DNA of 64,000 nucleotides from an uncultured Pelagibacteraceae bacterium (GCA_902627805.1 CACOKN010000003.1:1-64000); one strand, 5' to 3'. Shown: positions 39,501 to 48,481, counted from the first letter of the stretch. The notes: generated by a model not told the origin, from the letters alone. Numbers and translations are program-made.

Positions 39501-40586
39501 TTACTTAGCTGGTTTGCTAAAGTGCTTTTTTTTTAAATCAGATAAAAATCTTCGAATAAATGCCGCTGCCACACCTAACGCAATAGCAAAAAATATAGAA
39601 AATAAACTATATACAATTGGCATATCTTTAGAAAATTTTTTAACTAAAACTGATAATGGTGTTAAGTCTTTCTCTGCAACTTTATTGATACCATTCATAG
39701 TATGATCAACAAAAAAAGTATCATATGCAATTGCAATTCCAACAATTAATAATAAAACTGCTAATAACGCTTTTAGTCCAGAACTTTCAATTGACTGACC
39801 AATTTTTTGACCTGTTTGTACTCCAATTATCGAACCAATAACCAACATTAAAACTAAAATTAAATCTATAGATCCATAATTAAATGCATGTAAAAAAGTT
39901 ACGATGACACTTACAAAAATAGTTACAAACAAAGAAGTTCCTGGAACTAATTTTGTGGGCATACCTATTATATAAATCATTGCAGGAACTAATATGAAAG
40001 CTCCTCCAATACCCATAATTGCTGCTATAAAACCTACAAATAAACCAATGATAATTGGTGTAAATGCACTCTCGTATAATTTTGATTTAGGGAATCTCAT
40101 CCTAAATGGAAGACCGTGTATCCAATAATGGACGTGTAATTTTCGTTTTACAATAGTATTTTTTCTAGCTTTATCGATCTCACCAAGACTTTCAACAAGC
40201 ATTAAAGTTCCAATAATTGCCAAGATATACATGTAAGCAAGAGAGATAACAGTATCTATTTTGCCGATGTCTTTAAAGTAAGTGAATGTATAAATTCCAA
40301 TAATAGTTCCTATTGCACCACCAATGACAATCAAAAAACCCATTTTATAATCCAACGTGTTTTTTAGATAATGAGTAGTAGATCCAGAAACAGAGGTAGC
40401 TAAAATGTTATTTGCTTCGTTTGCAACGGCATAAGCTGGTGGGACACCTAAAAAAATTAAGAAAGGTGTCATTAAAAAACCACCTCCTACTCCAAATAGT
40501 CCTGATAAAACTCCAACTAGTGCACTTAATAAAATAATTTCAATAGCAGTAACATGTACTTGTGCTATTGGTAAAAATACTTCCAT
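39501..40586 (-). CDS. TSUP family membrane exporter (TauE/SafE, likely sulfite)
   Basis: A 361-residue membrane protein with two TSUP halves: GVLSGLFGVGGGFLMTPFLIFLGVPPAYAVA and FIAAIMGIGGAFILVPAMIYIIGMPTKLVPG. About eight to nine spans. TSUP proteins export sulfite or related anions in sulfonate degraders. Located between SuyB (convergent, 4 bp) and the apr genes (same strand), it would protect against sulfite made by Xsc and SuyAB. The C-terminal ~60 residues add a further span and a basic tail. Confidence 0.88.
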   Translation of the reverse strand: MEVFLPIAQVHVTAIEIILLSALVGVLSGLFGVGGGFLMTPFLIFLGVPPAYAVANEANNILATSVSGSTTHYLKNTLDYKMGFLIVIGGAIGTIIGIYTFTYFKDIGKIDTVISLAYMYILAIIGTLMLVESLGEIDKARKNTIVKRKLHVHYWIHGLPFRMRFPKSKLYESAFTPIIIGLFVGFIAAIMGIGGAFILVPAMIYIIGMPTKLVPGTSLFVTIFVSVIVTFLHAFNYGSIDLILVLMLVIGSIIGVQTGQKIGQSIESSGLKALLAVLLLIVGIAIAYDTFFVDHTMNGINKVAEKDLTPLSVLVKKFSKDMPIVYSLFSIFFAIALGVAAAFIRRFLSDLKKKHFSKPAK

Positions 40587-40616
40587 TTAAAATAATTAAC
40601 TTTTTTTTAAAAAAAT

Positions 40617-40751
40617 TTATTTAAAAGTTAAAAAAGTTCCAAATAATATTACACCCCAGCAAGCTAGTATTGCTGAAAAAATTCCTGTTTTAATTAAAGC
40701 TGTTTTATAATTTAAGATTTTTTGTAGAATTTTTATATTTGAAAGGTGCAT
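40617..40751 (-). CDS. 44-residue single-span membrane peptide in the apr/exporter region
   Basis: Not in the ORF track. Begins MHLSNIKILQKILNYKTALIKTG and continues into a single membrane span FSAILACWGVILFGTFLTF. It sits between the 116-residue unknown gene downstream of aprA and the TSUP exporter, on the same strand as both, so it may be a small accessory of this sulfite module. No family recognised. Confidence 0.5.
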   Translation of the reverse strand: MHLSNIKILQKILNYKTALIKTGIFSAILACWGVILFGTFLTFK

Positions 40752-40794
40752 CTATATCTTCAATAGCACCCGCAGAAAAATTGTCAAACTTTAA

Positions 40795-41145
40795 TTAATA
40801 AATTGTGGCTCCAAAAATTTTTACTTCGCCATCCTCAACTCCAAGGACTAGTCTTCCTAAAAATTCTCCAGGCACCTCCTTATTAGTCTGCTTAATTAAT
40901 ACAGTAATATGATCGCCTCTTCTTAATGTTCCAAATGGTTCGTAGGTCTCATTTAAATTGGTAATAATCTTGTTGTTAGCCCATTGCTTTCCAAGCTCTA
41001 CTTCGTTAGCCCCAAACAGCATTTGAGTAGAAAAATCTCTGGTAAAGCCACCATAATCTTTCATATTTGAGGCTCTTACGAGATTTTCCCAAAAAGGCTT
41101 GGCTATCGCGAATATCTCCTCGTCAGATTTTTTCAAAAAGTCCAT
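40795..41145 (-). CDS. 116-residue conserved-looking cytosolic protein of the apr operon
   Basis: A soluble 116-residue protein (AKPFWENLVRASNMKDYGGFTRDFSTQM, then ending GRLVLGVEDGEVKIFGATIY) with a pattern of one long helix followed by beta strands, which resembles small SnoaL/NTF2-like alpha+beta proteins; this fold is a guess. It starts 21 bp after the aprA stop, so it should be co-transcribed with aprMBA and may assist APS reductase or sulfite handling. No signal peptide. Confidence 0.7.
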   Translation of the reverse strand: MDFLKKSDEEIFAIAKPFWENLVRASNMKDYGGFTRDFSTQMLFGANEVELGKQWANNKIITNLNETYEPFGTLRRGDHITVLIKQTNKEVPGEFLGRLVLGVEDGEVKIFGATIY

Positions 41146-41166
41146 AAAGAAGTTAGAAATATAGTG

Positions 41167-43026
41167 TTATGAAGCCTTCTTCTTCTCTTTTTCGTCAACA
41201 ATGTGATAGACAGGCACTTTCTCTAGTGAAAATTTCCCAGTTTTTGGATCTCTTCTCGATACAGTAAGGCAATGCCAATTATCATCATCAAGTTTCATGA
41301 AATCCCCCCTATAATAATAACCAGGCCAACGAGTTTCTTCTCTAAATAAAGTATGTTCAGTTACACATTGAGAGGTAAGAGCTCTATGTTTTAATTCCCA
41401 GGCTCTCATTAATTGATGATAATCCTCAGCACCAACATTCTCTAAATCTTCTTGAAGCCAATCTAATAACTCCAATCCTCTTTTTAGCAAATTTCCATTA
41501 GTCATATAATTTGATGTAATTCCTCCTACATACTCATCCATAATCTTCTGAAGTCTTTGTAGACCTTGTATTGGAGAAATATAACTAGGTGAAACTGTAC
41601 CACCAGTAATTTCATTTTGAGCTATTGTGTAATTATCTAAAGGTTTATAAATGGCCTTTTTAAAATCATCACATTGTTTATCTGATACTTTAATTCCTTT
41701 AGCTTTTTGATCCTCAATATATTTTACTGCAGCTTTTGCAGCCAATCTACCTTCTGTAAATGAGCCAGATGAAAATTTATGAGCACTACCACCAACTGTA
41801 TCACCAGCTCCAAATAAACCATTTATAGTTAACATTCTGTTATAGCCCCAAAAATATTCTGGTGGAGAAAGATCTTCTGGTCCACTTACCCACGCTCCTG
41901 AGCAAGTTGCATGTGAACCCATTACGTATGGTTCTGACGTAGTTAATTCTGGATTTGTATATTTAGGATCAATGTTTTGTGATGCCCACACAACGGCCTG
42001 ACCAACTGTCATTCCTAAAAAATTTTCCCATCCAACTGTCTCTAAATGAGGATCTTGAAAAGCTTCTGTAGTGACCATATGAATTGGTCCGCCCCCTGCA
42101 GCAACTTCTTGAATAAATGCATGATTTCTTAAACATGTTGGAGTTGGGTGATGATCTATATATTCTCCAACTAATTCCTTAGTTTGATCATACCATTTCT
42201 TCTCATAGTTTTCTCCATTAGCGTTTTGCGTATAAGTTTTTAAATGTAAAAAATAAGCTCCAACTGGACCATATCCATCTTTAAATCTACATAAAACAAT
42301 TCTATTTTCCATCTGAGTCATCTTTGCACCTGCAGCAATAGGTAGTGCATAAGCTGAACCATTACTCCATGGAGCGTACCAAGTTCTACCCATACCTTCT
42401 CCAACCGCTCTTGGTTTAAAAATATGTGAAGCTCCACCAGCTGCTACAATAACTGTCTTTGATCTAAACACATGGAAATCTCCTGTTCTCATATTAAAAC
42501 CTACAGCTCCACCAATTCTATTCTCTTGGGACTCATCCATTAATAAATGGGTAACCATAATTCTATTATAAATTTTATCAGCTGATTTTTTTGCAGCCTC
42601 TGCTACGATAGGTTTATAACTTTCACCATGTATCATGATTTGCCACTTACCTTCTCTTAAGTATCTTCCAGTCTTCTCATTCTTCATCATTGGCAAACCC
42701 CACTCATCAAACATATGAACTGTTGAGTCAACATGACGAGCCATATCGTAACCTAAATCTTCTCTAACCATTCCCATTAAATCATTACGGGCATATCTTA
42801 CGTGATCTTCAGGTTGATTTTCGTCCCATTGCATTCCCATGTAGCAATTTATTGCATAAAGACCTTGAGCTACTGCTCCACTTCTATCGATATTTGCTTT
42901 TTCAACACATACAATTTTTAGGTCTCTACCCCAATGTCTAGCCTCGAATGTGGCACCTGTTCCAGCCATACCACCACCAACAACTAATACATCACATTCC
43001 TCGTAATGCGTTTTATGTTTTGCCAT
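41167..43026 (-). CDS. aprA: Adenylylsulfate (APS) reductase alpha subunit
   Basis: A 619-residue FAD protein. CDVLVVGGGMAGTGATFEARHWG is the FAD site and RSGAVAQGLYAINCYMG is characteristic of AprA; the C-terminal part with LTSQCVTEHTLFREETRWPGYYYRGD is also family-specific. With AprB it interconverts sulfite + AMP and APS. SAR11-type organisms are not sulfate reducers, so it should run in the oxidative direction, disposing of sulfite from the Xsc/Suy steps. Overlaps the aprB stop by one base. ATP sulfurylase is not in the window. Confidence 0.95.
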   Translation of the reverse strand: MAKHKTHYEECDVLVVGGGMAGTGATFEARHWGRDLKIVCVEKANIDRSGAVAQGLYAINCYMGMQWDENQPEDHVRYARNDLMGMVREDLGYDMARHVDSTVHMFDEWGLPMMKNEKTGRYLREGKWQIMIHGESYKPIVAEAAKKSADKIYNRIMVTHLLMDESQENRIGGAVGFNMRTGDFHVFRSKTVIVAAGGASHIFKPRAVGEGMGRTWYAPWSNGSAYALPIAAGAKMTQMENRIVLCRFKDGYGPVGAYFLHLKTYTQNANGENYEKKWYDQTKELVGEYIDHHPTPTCLRNHAFIQEVAAGGGPIHMVTTEAFQDPHLETVGWENFLGMTVGQAVVWASQNIDPKYTNPELTTSEPYVMGSHATCSGAWVSGPEDLSPPEYFWGYNRMLTINGLFGAGDTVGGSAHKFSSGSFTEGRLAAKAAVKYIEDQKAKGIKVSDKQCDDFKKAIYKPLDNYTIAQNEITGGTVSPSYISPIQGLQRLQKIMDEYVGGITSNYMTNGNLLKRGLELLDWLQEDLENVGAEDYHQLMRAWELKHRALTSQCVTEHTLFREETRWPGYYYRGDFMKLDDDNWHCLTVSRRDPKTGKFSLEKVPVYHIVDEKEKKKAS

Positions 43027-43496
43027 TAATAGTAAACTCCCTTTTTAAAAGACTCTTTGGGGACTGATGGTAATTCTTTATCTGTATTTAGACCTTCTGG
43101 CTCACTATATAACCTTTGTGAATTTATCTCTCCTTGATTAGGTGTATCGCCTTCAGCGAGTTTAGGAATAAATTTTCCCCATGGTTTTGTTGTAATAGGT
43201 GAGACAAAGTTTTTTTCAGTACCATTTCTAAATTTTATTTTCCATGAAATTGTACCCTTCTCTTCTTCTCTTCTTACTCTCACGCTATGTCCCATTGGAG
43301 CAAAATCAGCGTAACCTCTTACGTCGATTGCATGATTAGGACATGCTTTAACACATGAATAGCACTCCCAACAAAAATTTGGTTCGATATTTTTTGCTCT
43401 TCTAATATTTTCATCGATGTGCATGATATCTGAAGGGCATATATCAACACAATGACCACAGCCATCGCATCTTGTCATGTATACAAAAGTTGACAT
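43026..43496 (-). CDS. aprB: Adenylylsulfate (APS) reductase beta subunit
   Basis: A 156-residue ferredoxin-type subunit with two 4Fe-4S motifs, CDGCGHCVDICPSDIM and CWECYSCVKACPNHAI, followed by RGYADFAPMGHSVRVRREEE as in AprB. It transfers electrons between AprA's FAD and the membrane partner. Overlaps aprA by one base and follows aprM by 33 bp. Confidence 0.96.
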   Translation of the reverse strand: MSTFVYMTRCDGCGHCVDICPSDIMHIDENIRRAKNIEPNFCWECYSCVKACPNHAIDVRGYADFAPMGHSVRVRREEEKGTISWKIKFRNGTEKNFVSPITTKPWGKFIPKLAEGDTPNQGEINSQRLYSEPEGLNTDKELPSVPKESFKKGVYY

Positions 43497-43529
43497 AGTT
43501 TTTATTTTTCTCCTCTTTCTATTAGCATA

Positions 43530-44324
43530 TTAATAATGTTTTGGCTCTTCTCTTTTTATACCCAGGCCAAATTGTTCAGGTGCATCTGCTGGTGGTGGTA
43601 AATTATCTCTAGATCCATCAGCTTCAGCTAAATTTTTTTGAATAGCTGCACCAGGTTTATAAAACATATGAGCGAATTTAGACCAATAAACTCCACCAAA
43701 CAAAATTAAATTAGATGCAACAAATAAAATAAAAAATAAATAAGAAAAACCCATTTGGCCGTTAAATTGAGTAAATGACCAAGCTAAACCAAATGTTGAA
43801 CATGCAAGTAAGGCTAGGACAAATAAATCTGCTTTAATAATTCTATACCAAGGATGTGCCTCTGCAGAAACATCAACTCTTAAAAAAAACCAAAACCAAT
43901 ATCCACCTAAGCAAGTTAAAATTGCTCCAACATGCCAAAGCATTGACCATGTTTGTGAGTTTGATTTTTCAGGACCAGTATAACAGAAAACTAATATTAC
44001 CGACGATAACCAAAATAAAATTGTTCCATACATTCCAAGAACATGTGCAAGTCTCCTTTTACCAAGTCCAAGTTCCGAGGTTGTTCCAATATCTACTATT
44101 GTGGTCTTTGCAATTACTGAAACTTTTTCTCCAACACCTAATTTTTTTGTTGCTGAAAGTTTTGCTTTCTTTGCATTATTAAAAAAGTATGTAAGGTTTT
44201 TATGATGGATCATTTGGACAATTGTTCCAACTGCAATTAATAAGATCATCGCAACAATAAAAGACTGCATTGCAAGTGGTGGAATTGTTTCTGATAAAAT
44301 TGAAAAAGGATTATTACTTAACAT
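43530..44324 (-). CDS. aprM: AprM-type membrane anchor of APS reductase
   Basis: A 264-residue membrane protein with about five or six spans (for example FIVAMILLIAVGTIVQMI, MYGTILFWLSSVILVFCYTG, MLWHVGAILTCLGGYWFWFFL). The order aprM-aprB-aprA matches the sulfur-oxidiser arrangement in which AprM links APS reductase to the quinone pool; histidines near membrane spans could hold haem. First gene of the unit. Confidence 0.85.
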   Translation of the reverse strand: MLSNNPFSILSETIPPLAMQSFIVAMILLIAVGTIVQMIHHKNLTYFFNNAKKAKLSATKKLGVGEKVSVIAKTTIVDIGTTSELGLGKRRLAHVLGMYGTILFWLSSVILVFCYTGPEKSNSQTWSMLWHVGAILTCLGGYWFWFFLRVDVSAEAHPWYRIIKADLFVLALLACSTFGLAWSFTQFNGQMGFSYLFFILFVASNLILFGGVYWSKFAHMFYKPGAAIQKNLAEADGSRDNLPPPADAPEQFGLGIKREEPKHY

Positions 44325-44362
44325 TTCCGCCTTTTGTTAAATTTTGATTTAACTTTATATAT

Positions 44363-44381
44363 GTTGAATTTAAAGTTCAAC
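44363..44381. promoter_or_regulatory. Inverted repeat upstream of aprMBA (candidate operator)
   Basis: GTTGAA-TTTAAAG-TTCAAC is an exact 6-bp inverted repeat upstream of aprM. On the minus strand it lies between a TTGACC box and a TATATAAAG box, where a regulator would affect transcription of the apr operon. Function is inferred from symmetry and position only. Confidence 0.4.
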
Positions 44382-44415
44382 CTCAAACTGCGGTCAATTT
44401 GTCTTTTATAACAAG

Positions 44416-44814
44416 CTAATTATTTCTTTTATAATGTTGTTTGTTTGGAATGACTGATCGAACTCCCCCCTGAGGATTATCAACATCTCCCTCTCTTCTG
44501 GGAATCAGATGAAAATGACAATGTAAAATAGATTGACCCGAAACTTTTCCAATATTTGTTCCTAAATTAAATCCTTTAACTGATGAATCTTTATTTATAA
44601 TCTCTTTTTTTATGATTTTTATTAAGTTATTACATGCAACTAATTCATTATCAGATAGGTCAAAATAATCTTTAATGTGTCTTTTAGGAATAATTAGGCA
44701 ATGATGTTTTGAAACAGGGTAAGAATCATAACTTGCATAAGCTAGGTCGTTTTCATGAGCGCATCCGCTTTTTTTGATATCACAAAATAGACAGGGATTA
44801 TTTGGATCTTTCAT
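44416..44814 (-). CDS. HIT-family nucleotide hydrolase/transferase
   Basis: A 132-residue protein with the catalytic HCHFHLIPR (HxHxH, histidine triad) near the C-terminus and CLFCDIKKSG at the N-terminus, a C..C site typical of zinc-binding Hint/HinT-like proteins. It likely cleaves nucleoside phosphoramidates or adenylylated products. Adenylyl handling beside APS-related genes is suggestive, but HIT proteins are widespread. It ends before and is separate from the apr unit. Confidence 0.88.
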   Translation of the reverse strand: MKDPNNPCLFCDIKKSGCAHENDLAYASYDSYPVSKHHCLIIPKRHIKDYFDLSDNELVACNNLIKIIKKEIINKDSSVKGFNLGTNIGKVSGQSILHCHFHLIPRREGDVDNPQGGVRSVIPNKQHYKRNN

Positions 44815-44817
44815 GCA

Positions 44818-45591
44818 CTAAAATTTATAGGGGTTACATTTTTCTATAACGGCATCATAGTGTTTTGAAAGATTCTTATATTCATTTAAATTTCTTCTCT
44901 TCCAACTAATTTCATTTATTGTTCTAACTGATGTAACTCCTTTTCCAGAGCCTAATAATAATATTTCATCATAATCATGGATCTCTTTTAAAAGGATATC
45001 TTTTTTTGTTATTTTCTTTATTTTTGTTTTAAAAAATCTAAAAGTATTTCCCTCATAATAACCTTTTTTGGGAGTAAAAAACTTCTGATCTTTTACAAAT
45101 AATAGATTTGAGGTTCCAGTTTCTAACACCCTTTTATTAGATACTAGCGCAATATCTGATTTAGAATTATCCATCTTAGACAAATATGATAATATTTTTT
45201 TGTATTTTAGATTTTTAAATTGTGGTTTTTCTCTTTTTAATTTTACTAACTTTAAATCAAAATTCAGTTTCGGTTTAATTCTTTTTCTTAAAGATATTGA
45301 AATAATTTTTTTATTTACTGCTATTCTTAGTAAGTGATTATATTTTTTCTTTTTTGATAAGTTATTTTTAATTATCTTTAAGATGTTTGTTTTTAAAGAT
45401 TTTTGTTTTATTTGATATTTCTTTAAAGATAATATCAAATTTTCTATATGATTTTTAAAAAATAAAATTTTTGCCGGTTTTCCATAAATCCACATTGTCG
45501 TAAAAATTCCATGATCATCCCAGAGATCTTGAAATTTAACCTGTTTTAAATCACTAAGTTGATAAGATTTTTTTAATAAGTAAGTTGCCAT
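44818..45591 (-). CDS. pabC: Class IV PLP aminotransferase-fold protein, likely 4-amino-4-deoxychorismate lyase
   Basis: A 257-residue protein of the class IV aminotransferase fold: WDDHGIFTTMWIYGK at the start, NLKYKKILSYLSKM (PLP lysine region), LETGTSNLLFVKD, and EGNTFRFF near the end. Sits immediately after pabA (38-bp overlap) and pabB, the folate para-aminobenzoate branch, so it should release pyruvate from aminodeoxychorismate. A D-amino-acid or branched-chain aminotransferase is the alternative, less fitting the context. Confidence 0.75.
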   Translation of the reverse strand: MATYLLKKSYQLSDLKQVKFQDLWDDHGIFTTMWIYGKPAKILFFKNHIENLILSLKKYQIKQKSLKTNILKIIKNNLSKKKKYNHLLRIAVNKKIISISLRKRIKPKLNFDLKLVKLKREKPQFKNLKYKKILSYLSKMDNSKSDIALVSNKRVLETGTSNLLFVKDQKFFTPKKGYYEGNTFRFFKTKIKKITKKDILLKEIHDYDEILLLGSGKGVTSVRTINEISWKRRNLNEYKNLSKHYDAVIEKCNPYKF

Positions 45592-46111
45592 TGACTGTTA
45601 AAAAAGATTCTGGGTGAAATTGAAATCCATAAATTTTTTCTTTTTTATTTTCAAAAGCCATTGCTACTTTTGAATTTAAACATCTCATAGTTATCTCAAA
45701 ATTATTAGATTTGAAAGGTTCTTTTAATTTTAAGGAATGATACCTTCCTACTTTAAATATCTTTCCTTTTTGAAACAAAGATTTGTTATTAACTACTTGA
45801 ATATTTGATTGATAACCATGGTATATCTTTTTTTGCTCAATAATTTTTGCACCTTCACAAAAAAGAATGTGTTGAAATCCTAAGCAAATTCCAATCATTT
45901 TTTTTTTCCCTTTAAATTTTTTATAAATTTTAGTGGTAATTGGATAATTTTTTGGATTACCTGGTCCTGGTGAAAAAACTATTGTTGATGCCTGTTTAAT
46001 TTTTTTTTCACTTACTTTATTATAATTATCGCACTCAACTTTATCGAATAAAGCAAGCTGATGAACAACATTATGAGTAAATGAGTCATTATGATCAATT
46101 ACGTAAATCAT
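45554..46111 (-). CDS. pabA: Glutamine amidotransferase component (PabA/TrpG type)
   Basis: A 185-residue class I amidotransferase: FSPGPGNPKNYP, catalytic Cys in GICLGFQHILFCEGA (GFQ in place of the usual GHQ) and FQFHPESFL with the catalytic histidine and glutamate. It supplies ammonia to the adjacent chorismate-using subunit. It overlaps pabC by 38 bp and touches pabB by one base. Confidence 0.85.
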   Translation of the reverse strand: MIYVIDHNDSFTHNVVHQLALFDKVECDNYNKVSEKKIKQASTIVFSPGPGNPKNYPITTKIYKKFKGKKKMIGICLGFQHILFCEGAKIIEQKKIYHGYQSNIQVVNNKSLFQKGKIFKVGRYHSLKLKEPFKSNNFEITMRCLNSKVAMAFENKKEKIYGFQFHPESFLTVNGNLLIKKILST

Positions 46112-47259
46112 TAAAATAAATCAATTAATGCTTTGGCTTTAATAAAGTTTTCGTTGAATTCATGATTGGCATTGCTATCTACAACTACGCCAGATGCAAC
46201 TGAAATTTCAGAAATATCTTTATAATTTAATATTGATCTTATAATTATATTAAATCTCATATCACCATTAAATTTTATATAGCCAAAGCTTCCAGTGTAA
46301 ATATTTCTATTTTCCTTTTCCTGATTATTTAAAAGATTAAGTGTGCTTATCTTTGGACATCCAATTACAGAACCACCTGGCATCATTGCTTTAATTATAT
46401 CTAAATTTTTTATATTCTTTTTAAGTTTTCCACTAATTAGGCTCACGTAATGAAAAAGATCTTTATATTCCTCAACAATTTTTTGTTTAGACAGCTTTAC
46501 GGAACCAACCTTACAAATTCTGGATAAATCATTTCTTTCCATATCTACTATCATATTGTGTTCTTTAGTTTCCTTTATGTTTTTTCTAAAATAATTTAAT
46601 GCTTTTAATTTATTCAAATGCTTAGTTTTTTTGACAGTCCCAGCTATAGGTTTTGTAGATATATTGCTTCCTTTTTTTGTAATCAAATTTTCAGGAGAAC
46701 AGCTTATTATTGAATAATTATTATCTTTAATCATAAAAGCTTCTGGTGCTAAATTTGTACTTGATAATCTTGAAAAAAAATCTAATGGATCAATTTTTGA
46801 TTGAGTTTTATACTTTGTGCAGATTTTAATTTGATATGTTTCACCACTCTTTATTTTTTTCTTAAATCTATTAAATATTTTTCTATAAGTTTTTCTATTG
46901 ATATTGATTTTGAAGTTCCCTGACTCATAGCTTTTTTTGTTATACTTAAGGCTATTATTAAGTTTTATCTTTTTTTCTGGTTTATAAAAGATACCTTTTG
47001 GAAAATTAAAATTTTTTTGTTTTGGGACTTTGACATCAATCAAATTATTTAATAACTCATATCCAAAGAAACCTATAAAAAGATCAGTATTTTTAGATTT
47101 ATATCTATTTTTTTTATTTAAAAAACTTTTTATATTTTTATTACTTAAAATAATCTTTTGTGAAAAATTAGTATAAAGATTAAATCCTTTTTGAGATTTG
47201 TAAATAATATAAGGTTTTCCTGATTGATGTATTTCCGATAATTGATTTAATCTATTCAA
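46111..47259 (-). CDS. pabB: Chorismate-utilising synthase, aminodeoxychorismate synthase component I (PabB type)
   Basis: A 382-residue protein of the anthranilate/ADC synthase fold: SGETYQIKICTKY, TKPIAGTVKKTK, AMMPGGSVIGCPKISTLNLL and YTGSFGYIKFNGDMRFNIIIRS. It uses chorismate and ammonia. The motif PIAGT carries alanine at the position where E. coli PabB has lysine (PIKGT), as anthranilate synthases do, so enzyme specificity is not settled by this motif. The pabA-pabC neighbours make the folate role more likely. Overlaps pabA by one base. Confidence 0.78.
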   Translation of the reverse strand: MNRLNQLSEIHQSGKPYIIYKSQKGFNLYTNFSQKIILSNKNIKSFLNKKNRYKSKNTDLFIGFFGYELLNNLIDVKVPKQKNFNFPKGIFYKPEKKIKLNNSLKYNKKSYESGNFKININRKTYRKIFNRFKKKIKSGETYQIKICTKYKTQSKIDPLDFFSRLSSTNLAPEAFMIKDNNYSIISCSPENLITKKGSNISTKPIAGTVKKTKHLNKLKALNYFRKNIKETKEHNMIVDMERNDLSRICKVGSVKLSKQKIVEEYKDLFHYVSLISGKLKKNIKNLDIIKAMMPGGSVIGCPKISTLNLLNNQEKENRNIYTGSFGYIKFNGDMRFNIIIRSILNYKDISEISVASGVVVDSNANHEFNENFIKAKALIDLF

Positions 47260-47260
47260 T

Positions 47261-48481
47261 TTACTCTGTTTTAAGTCTAAAAACTGGTTCTTCTCTTATG
47301 GGCAAATGAATTATTGCAGCAAAAATGGATAATGCAATTGCTAAATACCACGCATAGTCATATGAACCATAGGTGTCATGAAATAAACCTCCTAAATAAG
47401 CTCCAAAAAATGATCCTATTTGATGACTTAAAAATACTATTCCATATAACAAACCCAAATATTTTGTTCCAAATAGATGAGCAACAATCCCGCTAGTAGC
47501 AGGAACGGTAGATAACCATAAAAATCCAAAGCTTGCCCCAAAAATAAACGCAGAAATATTACTTGCTGGCATGAATATAAAAAAGACAATCGAAACACCT
47601 CTTAAAAAATAAATTGCACTTAAAATAATCTTTTTACTCATTTTTGCAGATAGATAACCACTAAGTAAAGAACCGAGTATATTGAATAAACCTATCAATG
47701 ATAAAATTGCTGCTGCAGTCCAGTCTTCAAGCCCTCTATCAATTACATATTTTGGTACATGCGTCCCAACAAGAGTTATATGAAACCCACAAACAAAAAA
47801 ACCAGAGACAAGTAGAACATAACTTTTTGTATTAAACGCCTCTTTAAGCGCCTCTGAAAATGATTGCTCAGAATTTTGTTCTATTCTCTCCGAGTCAGAT
47901 GGAGATCTGACAAAATATGCTGCTATTAAACCGGCTATTAATAATAAACCAAAAACATATAAAGTATAATTCCAGCCGAATTCATTTAAAGAGTAACTTG
48001 TAAAAATTGGTGATAAAAAATAACCAAAAGATCCTAATGCAGTAACAAAACTCATTGCAATAGTTCTTGTTGATAATGGAAAGTGTTTTCCTACAATTGA
48101 CATTGGGATACTTATTGCTGTCCCTCCAAGACCTATCCCTATAAGAAGACCCATATGAATTTGAAAAAAAATTCCTGTATTAGGACCTGTGTAAAGAAAG
48201 AAAATTCCTGCAACATAAAAAATAAATGCAGAGATTATTGCAACATGACCACCATACTTATCAGCTATTGCTCCAAAGATTGGTCCGGTTAATCCCCACA
48301 TTAACATTTGCAATCCAATAGCAAAACCAAAGGCAGTATTACTTATTTTAAGACTTTCATTAAAATCCATAAAAAACAAACCGAAAGTTTGTCTTACACC
48401 AAGTGATATCAAAACAACTAAACATGCAGCAAATAAAGTAATTATTGCAGTTCTGGAGTGAAAAAATTTTTCTGAGGTCAT
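47261..48481 (-). CDS. Major facilitator superfamily transporter
   Basis: A 406-residue, 12-span transporter. LISLGVRQTFGLFFMDFNESLKISNTAFGFAIGLQMLMWGLTGPIFGAIADKYGG includes the MFS loop motif GxxxDxxGG-type (AIADKYGGH), and a charged central loop (SPSDSERIEQNSEQSFSEAL) divides the two halves. The family resembles oxalate/monocarboxylate-type carriers, but substrate is unknown. Overlaps the PLP lyase by 4 bp and abuts pabB. Confidence 0.85.
   Translation of the reverse strand: MTSEKFFHSRTAIITLFAACLVVLISLGVRQTFGLFFMDFNESLKISNTAFGFAIGLQMLMWGLTGPIFGAIADKYGGHVAIISAFIFYVAGIFFLYTGPNTGIFFQIHMGLLIGIGLGGTAISIPMSIVGKHFPLSTRTIAMSFVTALGSFGYFLSPIFTSYSLNEFGWNYTLYVFGLLLIAGLIAAYFVRSPSDSERIEQNSEQSFSEALKEAFNTKSYVLLVSGFFVCGFHITLVGTHVPKYVIDRGLEDWTAAAILSLIGLFNILGSLLSGYLSAKMSKKIILSAIYFLRGVSIVFFIFMPASNISAFIFGASFGFLWLSTVPATSGIVAHLFGTKYLGLLYGIVFLSHQIGSFFGAYLGGLFHDTYGSYDYAWYLAIALSIFAAIIHLPIREEPVFRLKTE

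Noticed and set aside
43856-44182. 108-codon plus-strand ORF inside aprM
   Set aside because: Antisense to a clear membrane protein in a known gene order; the product is low-complexity leucine, a shadow artefact.
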